Source of the DNA: Pseudomonadota bacterium
Lineage (GTDB): Bacteria; Pseudomonadota; Alphaproteobacteria; Acetobacterales; Acetobacteraceae
Length of the DNA stretch: 15,771 nt
Direction of reading: 5' to 3'
Assembly: GCA_021845835.1 (NCBI GenBank)
Contig: JAJZVE010000028.1
Coordinates: forward strand, 1 to 15,771
The notes under the pieces were generated by a model. That model was not told the origin of the DNA, did no database searches, and saw only the letters and a program-made list of their open reading frames with translations. The translations under genes and the position numbers were made by a program. Below, piece after piece: positions 12,989 through 15,771 of the stretch (positions within the stretch are counted from its first letter, which is position 1; every line of letters starts with the position of its first letter).

Positions 12989-15043
12989 TCACCCCCCGCG
13001 CCGCCGTCCCCCTCTCCGCCGTCCCTCGCCGCTCTCCTTTCGCACCGGCAACGCCACCGCCGCCGCCAGATGCGGGAACGGGTCGATCCCGTTCGGCAGC
13101 GCCATCGCATGCACAAAATGCTCCTGGAAGCGCGTCTCCAGCGCCGTCTCGATCTTCTCGATGCGGCGCACCAGCGCCTCCACCTCGGCGCGGTGCGCGC
13201 GGTTGACCAGCGCCATGCGCGCGCCGGTGCCGGCGGCGTTGCCGATCGCGCTCACGCGGTCCAGGCGGCAATCGGGGATCAGGCCCAGCACCATCGCGTA
13301 TTTCGGGTCGATGTAGCTGCCGAACGCGCCGGCCAGCTTGATGCGCTCGACATGATCGACGCCCAGCCGGTCCATCAGCAGCCGCGCCCCGGCATACAGC
13401 GCGCCCTTGGCCAACTGGATCGCGCGGATATCGGTCTGCGTCACCGCGATGGAAACCGCCCCGTCCCACAGACGATACGACGCCACCCGTCCGTCGCTCG
13501 CGATGCGCGGCGTGCGTGCCGCAAGCTCGCGGTCGATCAGCCCGTCCGCGCCGACGATGCCGGCCAGGAACATCTCCGCCACCGCCTCGATGATGCCGGA
13601 GCCGCAGATGCCGGTGACGCCGACCGACTCCACGCCCTCGTCGAACCCGGCCTCGTCCGACCAGGCATCGACGCCGATCACTTTTATCCGCGGTTCCAGC
13701 GTCAGCGGGTCGATGCGCACGCGCTCGATCGCGCCCGGCGCGGCGCGCTGGCCGGCGGTGATCTGCGCGCCCTCGAACGCCGGGCCGGTCGGCGAACTCG
13801 CCGCCAGCACGCGGTCGCGGTTGCCGAGCAGGATTTCCGCGTTGGTGCCGACATCGACCACCAGCGTGATCTCGTCATGGTGCTGCGGCCCTTCCGCCAG
13901 CGCCACCGCCGCCGCGTCGGCACCGACGTGCCCCGCGATGCAGGGCAGCACATAGACCCGCCCGCCCGGATGGATCGCCAGCCCCAATTCGCGCGCCGGC
14001 AGCCGCACCGCGCCGGAGATGGCGAGCGCGAACGGCGCCTGCCCCAGTTCCTGCGGGTCGATGCCGAGGAACAGATGGTGCATCACCGGATTGCCGACGA
14101 ACACCGCCTCCAGCACGTCCGCGGCGTCGATCTCCGCCTGTCCGCAGAGCCGCGAGATCAGCCCCGCGATCGCCCCGCGCACCGCGTCGGTCAGCGCCGT
14201 GCGGTCGTCCGGGTTCATCATGAGATAGGAAATCCGGCTCATCAGGTCCTCGCCGAACCGGATCTGCGGATTGGTCGTGCCGGCGGAGGCGACGGCGCGG
14301 CCGGTCGCGAGATCGACCAGATGCCCGGCGATGGTGGTCGAGCCGATGTCGAACGCGACGCCGAACGCCGCCCGCCACGCGCCGGGCCACAGCGCGATCA
14401 CCTGCGGGCGCGCGATGTCCTGATGCACCGCCGCGGTCACGGTCCAGCCGCCTTCGCGCAGCGTGCGCTGCAGCGTCGCGAGCAGCGGCGGATCGAGCCA
14501 CACGCCGCGCCACGCGCCGGTCGCCTCGATCGCGGCGATCAGCCGGTCGGCATCGCCCAGCGGATGCTCCATGTCGGGCGGCGGCACCTGTACCGTGACC
14601 AGCCGCGTCGCCGGGTCGGCGGCGATGGCGCGGGTTTCGGCCCGCTTGCGCACGATCTGGCGGTTGACCGCGAACTCGCTCGGCACGTCGATGACCAGGT
14701 CGCCCAGCACCCGCGCGGAACAGGACAGCCGCCGCGCGGCGGAGAGGATGCCGCGGCGGCGATAGGGTTCCTCCACCTCGTCGGCGGGGCCGAGATGGCC
14801 GGCGCGACTGGTGATCGCGTGCTTGGCGAACTGGCCCTCCGCCACCTCCACCTGGCAGCGCCCGCACAGGCCGCGCCCGCCGCACACGGATTCAACATAG
14901 ACGCCGAGCTGCCGCGCCGCGTCCAGCAACGGCATGCCGATCGGGAAGCGCCCGCGCCGTCCGCTCGGCATGAACAGCACCAGCGCGTCCTTCGCGGTCG
15001 CGGCGGCGCGCGGCTGGTCCTCGTGCAGCGGCATCTGGTCCAT
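12989..15043 (-). CDS. 2Fe-2S/ASKHA-domain corrinoid-activation protein (RACo/RamA-like, DUF4445)
   Basis: A 684-residue, two-part protein. The N-terminal plant-type ferredoxin domain has Cys54, Cys60, Cys63 and Cys108 (pattern C-x5-C-x2-C-x44-C, in CGGRGLCGRC and RLSCSA). The rest is an ASKHA ATPase: DIGSTT at 232-237, VGNPVMHH, DVGTNAE at 397-403, CGSGIIEA at 480-487 and KLAGAFGSYIDP near the end. Known relatives (RACo, RamA) use ATP and an electron to return inactive Co(II) corrinoid protein to Co(I). The ATG at 15043 directly abuts the stop of the small upstream gene (TGAATG). The C-terminus is a Gly/Arg-rich tail. With bmt alongside, the target is probably a corrinoid methyltransferase system encoded beyond the right edge. 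Confidence 0.92.
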   Translation of the reverse strand: MDQMPLHEDQPRAAATAKDALVLFMPSGRRGRFPIGMPLLDAARQLGVYVESVCGGRGLCGRCQVEVAEGQFAKHAITSRAGHLGPADEVEEPYRRRGILSAARRLSCSARVLGDLVIDVPSEFAVNRQIVRKRAETRAIAADPATRLVTVQVPPPDMEHPLGDADRLIAAIEATGAWRGVWLDPPLLATLQRTLREGGWTVTAAVHQDIARPQVIALWPGAWRAAFGVAFDIGSTTIAGHLVDLATGRAVASAGTTNPQIRFGEDLMSRISYLMMNPDDRTALTDAVRGAIAGLISRLCGQAEIDAADVLEAVFVGNPVMHHLFLGIDPQELGQAPFALAISGAVRLPARELGLAIHPGGRVYVLPCIAGHVGADAAAVALAEGPQHHDEITLVVDVGTNAEILLGNRDRVLAASSPTGPAFEGAQITAGQRAAPGAIERVRIDPLTLEPRIKVIGVDAWSDEAGFDEGVESVGVTGICGSGIIEAVAEMFLAGIVGADGLIDRELAARTPRIASDGRVASYRLWDGAVSIAVTQTDIRAIQLAKGALYAGARLLMDRLGVDHVERIKLAGAFGSYIDPKYAMVLGLIPDCRLDRVSAIGNAAGTGARMALVNRAHRAEVEALVRRIEKIETALETRFQEHFVHAMALPNGIDPFPHLAAAVALPVRKESGEGRRRGGRRRGG

Positions 15044-15355
15044 TCACTCGTCCTTCGCCGGCTCGCGCCCGCCCGCGCGCACCAGCGCATCCAGCCGGGC
15101 CGCGTCATAGGCGGCCAGGATCTCGGCCACCGCCGCATCCGCCTCGGCGGCCAGGTCATCGCCGCAGGGGACCGGCTCGCTGCGGCGCCATTCGGCCAGA
15201 TAGGCGTCGGTGTCGCGTGTGCCCGAGCGCATGGCGGCGCGATCGACCGCCTGGATGAAGCGTTCCGGCAGCTCGCGCTTCTCGCTGATGCGGCCCTGGC
15301 GAATGATCACCTGGGCCGGAATGTCACGCCACAAGACGATGAAACGCTGCGCCAT
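15044..15355 (-). CDS. Small 'virulence factor' family protein (PF13769-like)
   Basis: A 103-residue soluble protein. The N-terminus FIVLWRDIPAQVIIRQGR and the central AMRSGTRDTDAYLAEWRR then match a conserved alphaproteobacterial family labelled 'virulence factor' in databases. That name is historical: the genes I recall occur beside ASKHA corrinoid-activation and betaine-homocysteine methyltransferase genes, which points to one-carbon metabolism. The ATG at 15355 gives the family-typical start; the open frame continues upstream without protein-like content. GAGGAG lies 12 bases upstream, a rather long spacing. The stop abuts the start of the ASKHA gene, so both form one transcription unit. 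Confidence 0.88.
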   Translation of the reverse strand: MAQRFIVLWRDIPAQVIIRQGRISEKRELPERFIQAVDRAAMRSGTRDTDAYLAEWRRSEPVPCGDDLAAEADAAVAEILAAYDAARLDALVRAGGREPAKDE

Positions 15356-15386
15356 GCGCGGTGCGGGCTCCTCGGCGGCGGAAAAA

Positions 15387-15408
15387 CATATAGACAAATC
15401 TTTATATG
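15387..15408. promoter_or_regulatory. AT-rich 22-bp imperfect palindrome, putative operator in the divergent spacer
   Basis: The site begins CATATA (15387-15392) and ends TATATG (15403-15408); 8 of 11 base pairs across the dyad are symmetric. The right half, ATCTTTATATG, is the better conserved side. It is strikingly A+T-rich in very GC-rich surroundings and lies midway between the divergent start codons. It resembles, from memory, operators of ArsR-family regulators of methionine/S-adenosylhomocysteine metabolism (SahR-type). That link is unverified. Confidence 0.5.
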
Positions 15409-15430
15409 GTCGCGAGAGTACCAGACGCAA
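15401..15430 (-). promoter_or_regulatory. Possible promoter of the 'virulence factor'-ASKHA pair
   Basis: On the minus strand TTGCGT (15430-15425) is followed after 18 bases by TATAAA (15406-15401). The -10 box overlaps the AT-rich palindrome, so a protein bound there would block it. The -35 match is partial and the spacing is at the long end. I could not settle on a promoter for the divergent bmt gene. Confidence 0.35.
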
Positions 15431-15461
15431 ACTACGCACGCGAGCGGGCGCGGATTTTTCG

Positions 15462-15771
15462 ATGATCGACGAATTCTTCCATGAATGCGCCAACGGGCGC
15501 GACTGGCTGCTGGCCGACGGGGCCACCGGGACCAACCTGTTCGACATGGGCCTGACCTCCGGCGACGCGCCCGAGTTGTGGAACGCCGGGCATCCCGACC
15601 GCATCCGCCGGCTGCACCAGGGGTTCGTGGAGGCCGGGTCGGACATCATCCTGACCAACAGCTTCGGGGCGAACGCCCGCCGGCTGGCGCTGCACAAGGC
15701 GGAAGGCCGGGTGCATGAGCTGAACCGGCTCGCCGCCGGGCACGCCCGCGCCGTCGCCGACGCCGCCAGAT
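15462..15771 (+). CDS. bmt: Betaine-homocysteine S-methyltransferase (N-terminus, truncated by window edge)
   Basis: The first 103 codons of a homocysteine S-methyltransferase-domain protein, open to the right edge. LLADGATGTNLFDMGL, then SGDAPELWN and ILTNSFGANARRLALH, match the alphaproteobacterial bmt family closely. The enzyme moves a methyl group from glycine betaine (or a related donor) to homocysteine, giving methionine. The zinc-binding cysteines of the family lie in the missing C-terminal part. The ATG at 15462 is the first plausible start; its ribosome site is weak. It is divergent from the ASKHA pair across a 106-bp spacer that carries an AT-rich palindrome, which suggests shared control. 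Downstream genes for the corrinoid protein or a folate-linked step are expected but not visible. Confidence 0.88.
   Translation, partial: MIDEFFHECANGRDWLLADGATGTNLFDMGLTSGDAPELWNAGHPDRIRRLHQGFVEAGSDIILTNSFGANARRLALHKAEGRVHELNRLAAGHARAVADAAR

Noticed and set aside
12798..13469. Minus-strand frames running from the ASKHA 3' end into the spacer
   Set aside because: Out-of-frame shadow of the ASKHA gene followed by non-coding DNA; no family features.
13070..15484. Plus-strand open frame of 804 codons opposite the ASKHA gene
   Set aside because: Same low-complexity Arg/Gln/His composition; antisense shadow of an intact, motif-rich gene.

Overview
The window looks like a chromosomal segment of a GC-rich alphaproteobacterium. 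An Acetobacteraceae- or Rhodospirillales-type organism is my guess, with no marker gene to fix it. The reasons are the very high GC of the core genes, a betaine-homocysteine methyltransferase next to a corrinoid-reactivation gene pair, and a liv-type transporter joined to MmgE/PrpD and hydantoinase genes. No rRNA, tRNA, CRISPR array or complete insertion sequence is visible.

Region 1 (1-7860, minus strand) is one tightly packed catabolic operon. In transcription order it holds a GntR/HutC repressor, a Tat-exported substrate-binding protein, livH, livM, livG, livF, an MmgE/PrpD protein, an isocitrate lyase/PEP-mutase-family lyase, and the start of a hydantoinase B subunit cut by the window edge. 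Most junctions are 1-8 base overlaps or gaps of a few bases. A sigma-70-like promoter with a 13-bp palindrome over its -10 box lies just upstream of the repressor gene and suggests autoregulation. The likely job is ATP-driven uptake of an amino-acid-like or branched carboxylate compound and its breakdown by ring or amide opening, dehydration and C-C cleavage. The substrate is unknown.

Region 2 (7861-10257, plus strand) begins with a gene-free leader, then an intact ALDH7-family aldehyde dehydrogenase. Two decayed genes follow: a VapC-type PIN toxin without its N-terminus, and an antibiotic-biosynthesis-monooxygenase-like gene with an internal deletion and frameshift.

Region 3 (10258-12988) is an accessory island of visibly lower GC. 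It holds a compact three-gene minus-strand operon: a TIGR04255-family protein, a helix-turn-helix protein with an N-terminal hydrophobic segment, and an uncharacterised protein with an SHDCD motif. A tandem direct repeat lies across the predicted transcription start. This is the best candidate in the window for an undescribed system.

Region 4 (12989-15771) is one-carbon/corrinoid metabolism. A 2Fe-2S/ASKHA corrinoid-reactivating ATPase and a small 'virulence factor' family protein form a minus-strand pair. Divergent from them is the start of bmt (betaine-homocysteine S-methyltransferase). The 106-bp divergent spacer carries an AT-rich imperfect palindrome that probably controls both directions.
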